From assembly GCA_900491605.1 (NCBI GenBank), contig UESW01005008.1, forward strand, positions 377,841 to 441,840: 64,000 nt of DNA. The letters are read 5' to 3'. The notes below the pieces were generated by a model, which was given only the letters and a program-made list of their open reading frames with translations, was not told the origin of the DNA and searched no databases. Positions 22,234 to 35,300 of the stretch are shown piece after piece. Position 1 is the first letter of the stretch, and the number at the start of each line of letters is the position of its first letter. Both the position numbers and the translations under genes were made by a program. The DNA is from Calamus simplicifolius (taxonomy: Eukaryota; Streptophyta; Magnoliopsida; Arecales; Arecaceae).

Positions 22234-23554
22234 GCTTTAACTTATTGGAGCTAGTAACCTAAAGATTCTGATATGGATGAAAAGAGTTGGTTCATTGTGT
22301 GAATCAAAGATCATGAGCCTGCTAAATATTTGATATGTGAAGACCGTAGCATGCCACTTTGAGGCCTTGCCTTTTAGATTCTATAGGTATTAGGTAACTA
22401 AATCTCCTACCCCTCAGGCATTTATTTGTCATTTCATTACTTATTTTTTGAAATTGTTATATTTTACTGAAAATATGATTCAAAACCAAGCAAAATGAAG
22501 AAAAAGGAGTCATATTGCTGATCCTAATTAGTTTAATATTAAGCCTTTGTTGTTGTTATTCATTTCTCATATTTCATTGGCTGGCAATCTTTATTGGTGT
22601 TTATTTAATTTCAAAATATCCTGAAAGATGAATAATTTTGAGTTGCATGTTTTATTTTCAGTTAGCAGTTTTGTGTGATTTCTCAATATTATTTCACTTC
22701 ATTTCAGCACATGTACCTGGTGTGGAGCTCAAAGATTTCCTTTGATAGCCCTAGACTAAATGGAGAAAACATGGTAAATTTTTTAATTCAATGTTAATTT
22801 GCTGGACTATTGATCAACCCATGGTAGCTTTGCATATGTGATGGAGTATGATAATCTGCTTTTATGCAAATCCATGATTTTTGTATTCAACATAGTTCAT
22901 AAAGTATTGGAGGATTCATGATTATACTGCCAATAAGTAGGAAAATCATATTCATGGATTTCGATTTTAAGTGGATGGTATGAAAGGGGGGGTTCCTCCT
23001 CAGAAGCTAGATGAGGTTGTAAAATATATATGAAAATAATAAATTGCACAGTATGATGATTTTAGTATTTGCAGGGGAGGATAATGTCACCTGCATGGTG
23101 AATTATAAATACCATTTTAATTAGCTCATTATCTTTGTAGTGTATTGTAACTAAAACCATACAAAAGGTTAAAGATAGATAATAATTTTTTTGATGACAT
23201 TTTAATTAGCTCATTTGTCTATCATAGAGACCATATGCTGCTGTAAAGAGTATTTTATACTAGAAGAAGGGAAAAATCTTCCTGTTATAAAGAGGGCTTC
23301 TTTAAGAGCTGAAGTGGAACGATCTATGACCTTGGTTATCAAGCTTAAGTGAAACCTCAGCATGCAGGATGTGTGGCAGTCATTAGATATCTGAAGGTAA
23401 AATATATTTACTGAAACCATCTCCACCAGATTTATGGCTTGTTAATAGCTTATTAAACATCTTAAATTGCTTTTTTCTGAATCACATCATGCACTGCACT
23501 GAAAGAAATAAATATTAAGATATACTACATTTATAATATGCAAGTTATATCCCA
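22234..23554. other. No gene seen (3' flank of PPR gene)
   Basis: AT-rich sequence with no recognisable ORF. A downstream non-coding exon of the PPR gene could lie here, but nothing in the sequence proves it. Confidence 0.4.
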
Positions 23555-23895
23555 ATCAAGGTATGTCAAATCGTATCAAACCACTCGGTACGAAGCATAC
23601 CAAACCGTACCACTATGGAACTAATATGGTTCATCATTTTGAAATGGTATAGGGTCAGCATCACCCTGAACCGCCCTATATAGCCAAACTATCTTGTACC
23701 AATCTTATATTGACTTTGTATCATGCCGAACCTATTTGTTAGGCTCAGTACGAAGCAGTTTATGGGTTGGAACCTTTCAAATTATTTAACAGGTACATTG
23801 TTAGTTTGGTACGAGATGATCGGTATGCCAACGCTTCAGTATGGTATGCTTCATACTGAACCACACTAGTCCAGTATCGGTTCTTGTTATGGCGA
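23555..23895. repeat. MITE-like inverted-repeat element
   Basis: Rich in GGTACG, CGGTAC and ATACCA words. The left arm GGTACGAAGCATACCA (about 23588) has an imperfect inverted partner near 23833-23860 (TATGGTATGCTTCATACTG). There is no coding capacity. Exact ends and target duplications were not found, so a non-autonomous DNA element is inferred only. Confidence 0.45.
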
Positions 23896-24498
23896 ACCTC
23901 GATCCCAATTCTCATGAAGCCTTTTTTCGCTACAGAACACAAATCACATTTTAGTGAACTTTAATATGCCTTAAGGGCCAAAAAGAAATTGGCCTTAAAA
24001 TGACTTCCAAATGGATTTGAATGTTGAGGTAGTTTAATTCACTTGCATTGCTTTGCTATGGTAATCGAGCTTTTGTACTTCAATACTGTAAATTATGCTT
24101 TACTTAAATGTTCATGTGCAAAATTTGGTTATCATCTACTAATAGTTGTGTTACTTTTTAATCAACTTAATCATCTTATTGGTGATGTATTATGGATCTT
24201 CCCATATGCCTTTTCTTGATCATACATTTACAACTTTATGCCACATTTAATGAAGTCATTGTGTTTGCTCCTTTTTAGGTATTGAATACTTTTTACCGTC
24301 CAAAGGGGGTAGAATATACTTTCCTTGTGTTTTTAGATGTTTGAATCTGTGTTCTTTCGGGCTTGGCTAATCCCGTTTCCAATTGCTTGACTGGTGAGGG
24401 ACTTGGGATTTCCACTAGCTAAGTATCCATTCATTTTGAATTCACTGAAAAATCTCATGCCAGCAAAAGCCACCAAAAGCTATTATAACATAAAAATC
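23896..24498. other. No gene seen
   Basis: AT-rich intergenic sequence without recognised features. Confidence 0.4.
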
Positions 24499-24705
24499 AA
24501 TTGCTTGACTGGTGGGCACGTCAGAATCCCATCTGGCTTTGGAATATTATGCTTGCCCAATATAAATGCTCTAAATAACTAAATTAGTGAAATTTTGGTA
24601 GTACATGTTACCTTGGTTTGGTGTTCTGTGTCCTTTGGTGGGCTCATTAGAATCCTATCTGGCTTTGGAATATTATGTTTGCCCTATATAAATGCTCTAA
24701 ATAAA
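24499..24705. repeat. 126-bp tandem duplication
   Basis: GGCTTTGGAATATTATG at 24535 recurs at 24661. Both are followed by a GCCC(A/T)ATATAAATGCTCTAA block. Copies differ by several substitutions. Confidence 0.8.
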
Positions 24706-25269
24706 CCTGCGAATGTCAGTCAGATAAGATGCCCTCACATCAATTTACCTCTATTTTCTCTCTTCATCTACATTCTTCCTCTGTAACATCATTTTGATGC
24801 CATATTGTCAGAACGTATTCATAGCACTGAATGTATTCATAATGTGTTTGAAATGTGCTGAAATCTTTTAAGCATGTTCGTTGACAGATGTAAAAGTCAA
24901 ATTCTGTGAATTATGGTCCTGTAATCAACAGATACAATTAAGCTTATCAAGAAGCTGTATATGATTTCAGGCAATAAGAGAACTCTGAAGCTGCTTGTAC
25001 ATCTTTCTTCCTCCCCTGATTGCTCGTAGATGGAACAAAGTCTTCTGATGGCAGGCTTTCTGCTGTATTTCTCCATGGAACTTATCACTTCATACACATT
25101 TTTTGTGGTTCAGCAGGGTTGCCGGTGATTTATGACAAAACGGTTAAATTGCAGTCAAACTATGCTATAAAGGTGACTTGATATGAATATTTGATCTATT
25201 CAATTCTTTATATTGTGTAAGCATCGATGAAATGGTCGCCTTTCGGTGTCAGCGTTTCACATGTTTGGC

Positions 25270-25351
25270 GTTTAATAAATCCAATAATTCAATTTTATTG
25301 TAGGTGCGCCGTTTAATAAATCCAATAATTCAATTTTATTGTAGGTGCGCA
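25270..25351. repeat. 41-bp perfect tandem duplication
   Basis: GTTTAATAAATCCAATAATT at 25270 is repeated at 25311, and the copies look identical through GTAGGTGCGC. The identity suggests a recent event. Confidence 0.9.
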
Positions 25352-26085
25352 TGTTCTCAATATTTGTACGATCGGGAAAAACCGGAATATGTACATATAT
25401 TTATACGCTTCCTCAAGGAGGGTGACTCGAGCTTTCTGCCACCATATTCTGTCCCGGGGATATAAAATGATAACAGGAGAAAGAAAAAAAATGTGGTTTT
25501 GGACCAACTTCATGTATATATCCTGTTCCACGTGCCAAGCAATCTGAGATCATTGGCTGTTCCATGCACATTGCCAGGAGCAAAGTCACCATTCTTTTGT
25601 TTGGATTTCACACATTTTTTTCAACATATTTAAGAGAACTGAATAAGATCTGATCTGAACTTGATTCTCAATTATGAACATATAGTAACAAGTAATTAAA
25701 AAACACCAAATTAAAACAAACAACTCTTAAGCATATAAGATGCTATCGCTTAAAGTGGTGGTGCAACGGTACCTGGAAGCCGAATCAAGATTTGATAAAG
25801 ATCGAGCAAGTGCCTCTTCCTCAGATGGAATGTTAATTTTATGTCATTAATAAACTCCGAATGTGACCCTGTGTATTCCGCAGTCACTTTTATTGCATCA
25901 AGGAGATTATAATGGATTGTCATGCCAAGCTAAAGGTACAGAGGACAGTATATCAGGGAGCCTTCACACAGTGAATTATTTTCCTCTACTTTCCTTGTAT
26001 TAAAAGGAAGTAAAAGAAATATCTACAGCGGGAATAAAACTTTAAGGTTTAACCACCAGGACATCATCCCCTCTCCTAATTCAGA
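25352..26085. other. Spacer between convergent PPR and PUX10 genes
   Basis: The right part is probably the 3' untranslated region of the PUX10 gene, whose stop is at 26086-26088. No other gene was recognised. Confidence 0.45.
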
Positions 26086-29000
26086 TCATGAGTCCACCTC
26101 AACAAATAGGCTTGCTTGTGGATGCAAACCTGCTTCTTTTAATGTCAGTGAATGCTTTTCTGGACCATAGGAGACGCGCGGGAAGTTTGAAACTAGGCTG
26201 TATTTCTCAGCTTTTAAGCAAGCCAAAGAATCAACATAATCATAGAGGGAGCTGATCGTAGCCGAACTGTAGAACCTCCTTTCCTTGCGCTCCCCAGTAG
26301 GAAATCGGACAAGAACCTGATGGCAAACCCAACATTTGCGTCAGCATCAATCTCCAATAGGTTGCTGGAGGCACAAACTAACAAATAGACTTCCAATATG
26401 CTTTGATAATCGAGACATTACTTTAAACCTTTTTCTACAACGCAGCTGAACAAGTAGCATAATCATTAATTATCCATATGAATACACTTGACTGATATCC
26501 AGCTCATGCATTGCATGCTATCAAGTAATTAATAACAGAAACCACCTCTGCAGAAAGATTTAGACATCAACATACACGGTGGGAGGACGTGCATCTTTTT
26601 CAAATGCACACGCACACACAATAAATAGTACTATTCATTTTGAGTTAACTATGTTTTCTTCAACCTCAATTTCCTTCTGACAGTCAAGTCCCACATGTCT
26701 TCATGATTCTTTGAGAATAGAATATGAATTATCATAATAATAGCTTCATCATTACTGGTTAAGAGATAGATTGATGATATAGATGCTTTTGGCCAGCTGG
26801 AATGGCCAGTCTCATTAATGCATCTGACCCCAAGGCCAACCCTCAAATACAGGTCAAAACAGGATCATAAAGCCTCCCTCCCATCCCATCACCCAGCTTT
26901 CCTCAGGAAAGAAAAAAGAGATAAAGGAGGAAAACATGCACAACTGTGGCTTATGAGTCTGTCCCGATCTCTATTGGTACATTCCAACTGATAGGACAAG
27001 CAAGGACCAGTGAAAACCAATAAACCAGATAGAGTAGTTGGCACCACCATACTATGCCTATACCCAGTAAACAAAGCATGCACCAGCAGTTTAAATATAA
27101 CACTAGCTTCTTTAGGAGGCTAAGGTTATACTCCACCCACCTGCTGGTATACTAAAACATTTACCTAGTCTAATTTTTGGTGGCATTTTTTATAAAAAAT
27201 ACCATTTCACAGGTTACTTACCGCCACTGGCAGGAAAATGTAAGTGTTTTTTATGCTAGGCCTTTTAACTGACACACCTAGTCAACAGGGTAATAGCCAT
27301 TTTACAGGTTCTGAGTCAAAACATGTGAGATGTTACCCCAAACATTTGGACCTGGGCCATTCCACTGGTAGGTCTTCTATTTCAAAAAGAAAACGGTGAC
27401 AATCGGCACCAAAACAACAAACATCACCATTTAGCTACCAACATATTACCTCAACTAACACACAAAACCATTGGCTATTCTACAAGTGACCAGCCTAATT
27501 TGAGGCCGGAATCAAGAGAGCATGTTATGGACATCACCATATCAGATTTGTCTAATACAAACTCAGGTATTACATAATGGGTGGCCTAGTTCACCAAACT
27601 CCTACCATTACAAGGTCCATGAAAGGTTTGATGAACACAGCCTTACCCCATGTACAGATGAGTTGTTCCAATATTTCAAATCCATGACATCTAGTTCACA
27701 GTGGAGCAATCTTGCCGTTGTTCCAAGACTCATCCTTACAAACTCCACTACCAACATAAGATAATAATTTTCTTCTATTTTAATTATGTGCTAAAGAAAA
27801 TTAACACTTTTATTTTATTAGGTGAATCAAAACTGCTAAACTGCCCAAATATGCAGACATACAATTTTCTGTAGCACCATGATAAGCCCTAAGCATCAGG
27901 GTTTATCTTTACCTATTCACTTTTTCCAGGTAAACTACTTTTCTACTACTACCATTGTAACTTGTGACAACAGCATGTGCATAACACATACAATTCAATT
28001 TATAAAGAATGAAATCAGTGAGATCATAGAGCAAATTACACAGAATTTGCAAACACATGAAGATTTTTTTTTTTCAATTTTCCCCAAGTAAACCAGTAAG
28101 ATGAAATACAACATGGATTAATGTTTCTGTTGGCAGTTTCTTAGGGAACATATCTACTTGAGATAAGTCCATTCCAGAAGATAGCAGGCATCTTGGTTTA
28201 TTTTGTTATTTTTTCTCCAGATAGATGGAAATTTAATAAGCTATCTTTGTTAGCCTTACAAAAATCGAGGAAGATCAAGATTTCAGTTAGTAAATGAAGC
28301 ATAAGAATGAAAGAACAATAGACAACTGAGCTCAAAAGAACTTACTTGTGTAACATCGGGCCCTTTTTCAGGTTCAATGCCCAGTGACATCGCTTTCTCT
28401 TCCCGCCTTCTAGCTAAAGCTGCTTCTTTCTCAGCGGCTTCATAAGCTGCTCTTTCCCTGGCCTCTTCCTCCTCCCTACGCTTCCTCTCAGCTTCTGCTG
28501 CTTCTCTTTCCAACCTCTCTTGTTCTTCTTTCCTCTGACGCTCTCTGGCCTGATTTAGCAGACAAGTTCATTCAGTTGGGATGTTAGCAATCTGAACAAA
28601 AAGCAATCAAGAAATCAAAAAGACTAAAGCCAGAAAAGCAAAATACTTGATCAGCTTCAAGTGCTGCTCTATATGCAGCATCTTGCTCCTCTCTTAGACG
28701 CTGGTTGTTTCTCAGTTGTTCTGCATCAAGCCTTGCTGTAGCTAGGGATGATGTACACTCTTCTATCACTCGCTGAAGGATTGGAAGCATTTCTTCAGTA
28801 GACCTGGTTCCCTCTATCTGAATAACATATGATATGAGACACTCCTTTTTTTAAGGAAAAAAAGCTTCATCATAGAAAATGGGAATTTCATTATTCATAA
28901 CAGGCAAAGATATACCAGTAACAACTTTTTTTATGCAAATCACCAAAACAAATTGTGAAATAAGAATTAATTTTTAGTATCACCAATTCAGTTCACCTAT

Positions 29001-32000
29001 CATGTAGAGGTAAAATTACATGCAATCGAAACTAGTCCATATCCACTCAACCAAACTTTAAGGAAACAAAGTGCAAACATGCAATAATTCCAAAGTCAAA
29101 AAAAGAAAAGAAAAATCAAAACAGTGCATCCAATTGCCAGCATGACGATCATGTAAAAGAAGCCAAATAGTCATCCAGTCAGGGATGTGTCCATAATCTT
29201 ATGCCCCATGATTAGTGAAAAAGGAATCAATATATGACTGCTGTACCCCATGATTAGCGAAACTCACTAAAACAATAGCAAGTGTAACAGCATATAATAT
29301 AATTACAAATATATGCTTTTCCTCTGGAGGCCTTCCGTAACTGAGAAAGGTAGTTTACAGCCAGGTGGTCACATATATCACCCCATCCCTAGCTGATCAC
29401 AAATATCCTATTTCTTTCAAACCATTACAGTAACCATGTAATATGAAAAACATGCTCCCATCTTCTAGTTAGGCCCTTGGCCTTGATAAAAGAAGGTAAC
29501 ATTAAACAAAGAACAAGATCTTTTCGACCCAACCAAGTAAATTCCCCCAACCTGTTGAATTGCTGCAGTAGCTCTTGGCTTAATTTACAACAATTTAACT
29601 TGTCAGTCTCCTTGGATGGTAAAATCCAAACTTATGTTAAAAATTATTATATCACAAGTTCTGAACATGAGTTTGAAGATCTATTAGTTAAAGCACTTTT
29701 ATTTTTATTTTTTTTTTTTTCTTTTTCCCTTTTTTTTTTTTTGGTGGGGGGGGGGGGGGGTGGAGGGGTTGCGTTTGGTTTGGCAAGCGATCATTTTCTA
29801 TTAATAAGCTAAGGCTCACACAGTCTCATCTTATTATACAACCTTTATGTCAAAACTTTAAATGTCCATGCTCCATTACAATTAGGAGTAGCGAAATCTG
29901 TCCTGCACCTGCCAACTAGGGGTGGGCATGGGCTAGGCAGCCTGTGGGTTGGCCCAAGTCCAAGCCCATCCCTAAAAAGTTTAGAGCCTGGACCAAGGCT
30001 CTGAGGGCTGTGCTAGGTTTGATTTTTATTTTTTTTTAGGCCATTCGAATTTAGGGCTAGACCTAGGCTTAGAAAAAATAGGCTCGGCCCAAGAATTCAT
30101 ATAAAGTATTGAATTTGTATCAAGATCTAAAGGCCTGAATGCTAGAGAACAAGCCCAACCCAATACTAACTTCTCTAGGGTTACCCTTTCTATTATAATA
30201 ATTTAAAAAAAAGTGCTGGTTGGGCCAAACTTGGACTGGCAATATTGAGCCCAAGGTCAGGCCATGGCTCAATGCTTGAGGCTGCCGGTTTTACCTTTGG
30301 CCTGGCCCATGCCCTGCCCCTACTACCCATGCAGCCAAAGTGAATGGGATTGGGTGAGGGTTTTCTAAAGTTGGGTCTATTCTAGGTCAACCCCATCATA
30401 AAGGGCTGTGGTTGGGTTGTGCCTCTCAAACTTGATGAGTCACAATTGATTGGGAACCCTGCATCTCTCAAACCCAACATAATTGATGGTTCTCTATTTT
30501 TTTCTATATGGTTCAGTTAACTTTTTGAAAAATGGTTATCAAGAGCAATGAACAGGGCAGGCCATGGGTTTTTGGGATGGGAGATTGTATTTTAGTTAGT
30601 TCCATCCTTAATGATTATCATATATACCAAGTTCCTAAATTTATTGGGATTATAATAATATCTTTGAAGTTAAATTTGATTTTATTATTATGATCTTTGT
30701 ACACTGTGTTCTGCTTTATTTTTTAGTTAAAAGAGCAAGAACTTAAATAGGTTGATGGGTGGATATGAGATTATATAAAATAACACGGGTTTCGCATGGG
30801 TTTACATTTCCAACTTGATCATAAATGGATTGAGTTTGTTTCAAGAGTTTTTCAACCCAAACAGAACCCCACTCGACCCAAATCTAAACCCCATCCAACC
30901 TGACCCGCTGCTGCCCCTTATTACAACACAACATACCCAAACAACAACTTCACCAAGCAGAAAAATATATATAGAATATGGCATTGTACTTGGGACTTTA
31001 ACACAAGCTTTCAAAGCAAACTTATCTAAGACATCATTTTTATGAAGTCTTTCAGCAAAATCACAACAGAGAAAATAACACCTTTAGATAGTAGACCAAA
31101 CTACTAGAGATTATGTTCATTATTCTTAAACAAAATAGCAGTGGCCTTTGAAATAGTCAGTTTAAACAATTTTTAATTCAAGGGTTTGCTTCATGGTAAA
31201 ACTTATATTTTGTGTTGATTTATGTCAATGACTCATGACAAGAGGACACTCTAGGCTACCTGACTGCTGAATAATTTTTTAAACCATAAAGCTGTTGCCT
31301 TGATTGTCATATGGTTTTCAACAACAGCAAAACCTTTAGTGAACTCTTCCTCATAGTCAAAACACCCATGTTGTCTTTCAAATATAGAATTACCTATATA
31401 TTGCTCCAGAACTCAAAACTACCTGACCATGGGCAAACAATTGTAAAACTCATTGTATGCCTTCCACAATTACAAAACTCAGTACATAATTGTACAGTGC
31501 TAGGAAAACCAGCACACCAGAATTGTTGCTTGGTGTAAAGAATTCACCTCTTGGATCCATTTTTTGAGTTTCCAGTTCTATATTTGCGAGATGGTTGATT
31601 GCAAATCTACCTTCTTTTGTTTACTAGCAAACTGACATGTGCAATGCACCATCTGAGGATCGATTATAAGAATGAAACTAAATATAATAACAAAAAATAG
31701 TATAAAAATAATAAAATACTGAATTAACTGATAATAAAACAGAGAAAAAATGCACATCACATAAAACATATAGTACAAATAAAATAAAATAAATATGAGA
31801 AAATGTTTAATGGATGGATGCAATACAATAAGCAATATATACTTGGAACTATTCCTTTACTTAGCTGTCAAGTGAATTGTTAACCACACTTCTGTCTTTT
31901 CTTATTGATTTGCCTCTTTTCTATCTCTTAGCCTATGAAAGAAAGTCAAGACAGAAATGTATAGAGAAGAGGAGTGTACATTACACGACCTTAATGGATG

Positions 32001-32312
32001 ACTACAACAATTTGAATGGAAGACAGGAGAGAAATCTATATTTATAAATTTAAGATGACAAGTTGATCAAAATAGAGGAAGGCATTTATATTTGTGATAA
32101 GACATGATATTAACCAAAATTTTAAGTGTCTATGGTCTGCATAGCATGTGCCATGCTGCTCAGCCTCTGCTCATCTGTCCCATGCCAAAACATAAGTTAT
32201 TCATATTTATGGAATCTTAATTAGGTGCCTACATTGAGGTAGCATATCATTTTTATTCTAATTTTAAAGTTTGTGAAATGAGAGTGGAGGGAGGAAGAGG
32301 GGCACAAGAGCA

Positions 32313-32360
<48 letters not shown>

Positions 32361-35300
32361 TGGAAATTGCTCAAGAGATTTCCCTCTTTTGGTCAGTGGT
32401 ATGTTGGGCAACAGAATGGCATGGAGTCCTGATGGGATATTATAAGCTTCATAATTATTTTTACTTTTTTTTAATAAGTGTAAGTTTTCAAGTCATTTAC
32501 CTATTTAACTTAGCTATTTTGAGTTCTTACTAATTATCCAATCATATTTTATGGTAGTATGATCGAGTTGTTCAAACTTGATATTATCAACGCATCTTTC
32601 AGTGATCCATGTTAGACACCACATTGAACAAAGAAAAGTAAAACAAGGTTTTCTCTATGATGGACCCCCATGATTGAGGAAAAAATCTCCAAACCTAAAT
32701 AAATTTCAGATGAACAAAGTCTTTGTCAGCCCAACCAGCAAGGTAAAAGAGATTAAGGGGACTAGGAAGCTCTGAATTTATGAAATGTTGATAATAATTA
32801 CAATCAAACCCAACTCAAACTCTAAGCATCCAACGCTTTTTCTAATAAAACTTTCTTCTATTTTCCTGATAAACACTCTTTCAAAGTTTTCTCACTAAAA
32901 AAAATACAAGAAAACAATCAAGACAGCATTAGCATTATGGGACCCCAAATGCCAAATCTCTCCTTGTTCTAATCTAGTCCCTCTGTTCTTTACTAAGTTA
33001 AGAGGGGCTTTCAAATCCCTCTAATCTCAAACAGGTGAGGACCTTACTAATTGTTTAGGTCCTAATCATAGCAACAAAATTTGAAGCATGATATATCTAT
33101 ACCATCCTTTTGCTTTCCATGATCTGCTATCAAGTAGTAGCATTAACCCTTGAGGCACAAGAAACCAACTCTTAAATCCTTTGCAACATGGCATATAACT
33201 TCTTTACGCTCTTATATTTGATAAAACTAACAACCGCATTAGTTCATGTCACTAAATTAATGTCATAGGATGAATATATTTCTTTTATGATAATCAATTG
33301 CATAAGAAGAGAGTAAAAGGAGGGGTAAAACAGAAGAATAAGAGTTGGGTAAGGGGATGATAAGAGTAATTGAGAAATGAGAGGTATGGTTTGAGGAAAA
33401 CTAGTAATGCTATAAGTGCCCATTTTATGCAAATGAAGAGTTCTCTATAGCACATGACACGAGTGGATTGGTGTAACTCATAGGAATAAGTGTGACACAC
33501 AAGTGGCTAAGTATTAAGTCGCCTAACCTGTATTACTATGCTAAAGAGACTTTTATGTTGTCTGATCCAAATAGTTTCAATAATAGAAGTGACTGGACTG
33601 GCTCGATTCTCACTCTTGATTGACAATAGACAATAGAAATAGGGTATAAAAGCTAAATTACAGGCTAATCTTAACTACAGTACAGGTTACAGACTACAAG
33701 CTACTACATACAAATGAATAAATGTTATTGAATTTGAAGTGTCCGAATAGATCTAAATATTGTACTCTTTTGTATTTATAATATGCTGATCACAACTATA
33801 GCTGGCAGCCACTTGAAACTTTCTGTTCAATTTTGTAACTGCCAGAAACCTCCTTTAATAACCGAAGAAACTCCCATCATGCTCTGGTTTCCCGACATTC
33901 TGATTTATAATTTTTATAACTTCTTTCGATTAAAATAACTACTGCAACTTTCATAATTTTGGAGATAACTATTTGGTATTATTTGGAGTCATACAAAAAA
34001 GCATTTTCATACTGTTTAATACAAATGAAAAAAAGTACATTTGGTAATGTCCGATACTGCATTTCATAACACAATTTATCTCTCTTGTTTAAATTGAACT
34101 TCAGATACCTTGTTAGGGGACATTTCAAAAGTTAAACATCATAACGTCATTGGATGGAAAAGTGTCTTATAAAAAATAATATAAGAGCCTTACAAATTAT
34201 ATACTCCACGGCTGAAAGTTCCTACAACCATGACCAAAGATGCCATATATTATTTTTCTGTTAACAATACCGAAAGTTATGAAAACTTAAAAATATTTTT
34301 TATTTAAGATGAATTGGTGTTTGTTCAGTTACTAACTCATGAAAGGCTTTATATATATTTTTTATTCAAGGTGAATTAGTGTTTTGGTCAAGTATTAACA
34401 AATGATAGGCTTAAAAATATATAATTTTTATTTAAGGTGAAAGCTGGTGTTTTGGTTACTATTTTTGGTCTACTCCTAGCGCTTGATCAAAAAATTCATG
34501 ATGATGAATTCTGTAGACTGAAAAAAATTTATATTATTCTGAAAAATCTACCAATTATATTTAATGGTTTCTCAATAGCACTCTTTGATCAAAACATATT
34601 TAATAATTATATTTTGATGTAGTTTCATTTAAAGACGGTTAATTATGTAGTCTTCAAAACATAAGCCATAGTCATATTGTACTTTTTAAAAACCAAAAGT
34701 AATATCATATTTCATTTGCCACATCTCGAGTTCTTTGGTCTAATTTTTATCCATATTTTTGGCACACCAAGAAGGGTCCTAGTGCTCAAAAATTTCTGTT
34801 TTCTTAATTGAGAAAATATATTTTATTTCTGATGAGTACCTAAATCCTTTTATAATGGTGTTAACACCTTTTCAACTAAGGATAATAATTGTATTTTTGG
34901 TTTATATTATTCAAAGAATTTTAATAACCATTTTTGATGTTTCTGATCTTTGAAGCAGTTGTTGGAACAACATTTCAGCTTTGGATGAACTGTTTGTTTC
35001 TGATATAAGGCCAAAAATATGGTATCAACACATGTACATTAAACAAACATCCTAAAGAGTTTTTCTAGGAAAAATCCTCTATAAATAAAAAAAATCATCA
35101 ATCTTCATGGACACCTATTTATGGACCCTAAAACTAAAACAATGCTTTCTACTTAGATTTAAGAAAAAAAAAAGAATCTCAACTTGCCTATAATGAGCAT
35201 ACACAATTAAATTAGGGTAAACAATGCCAAATTGTGTTGCCAATAATTTTGGATTGCCATGTGGCATGAAGGAATTGTTAATAATTACAAAGTTAGTGCT

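Noticed and set aside
29477..29812. 111-codon ORF ending in Phe/Gly runs
   Set aside because: Crosses the poly(T)/poly(G) tract inside a PUX10 intron.
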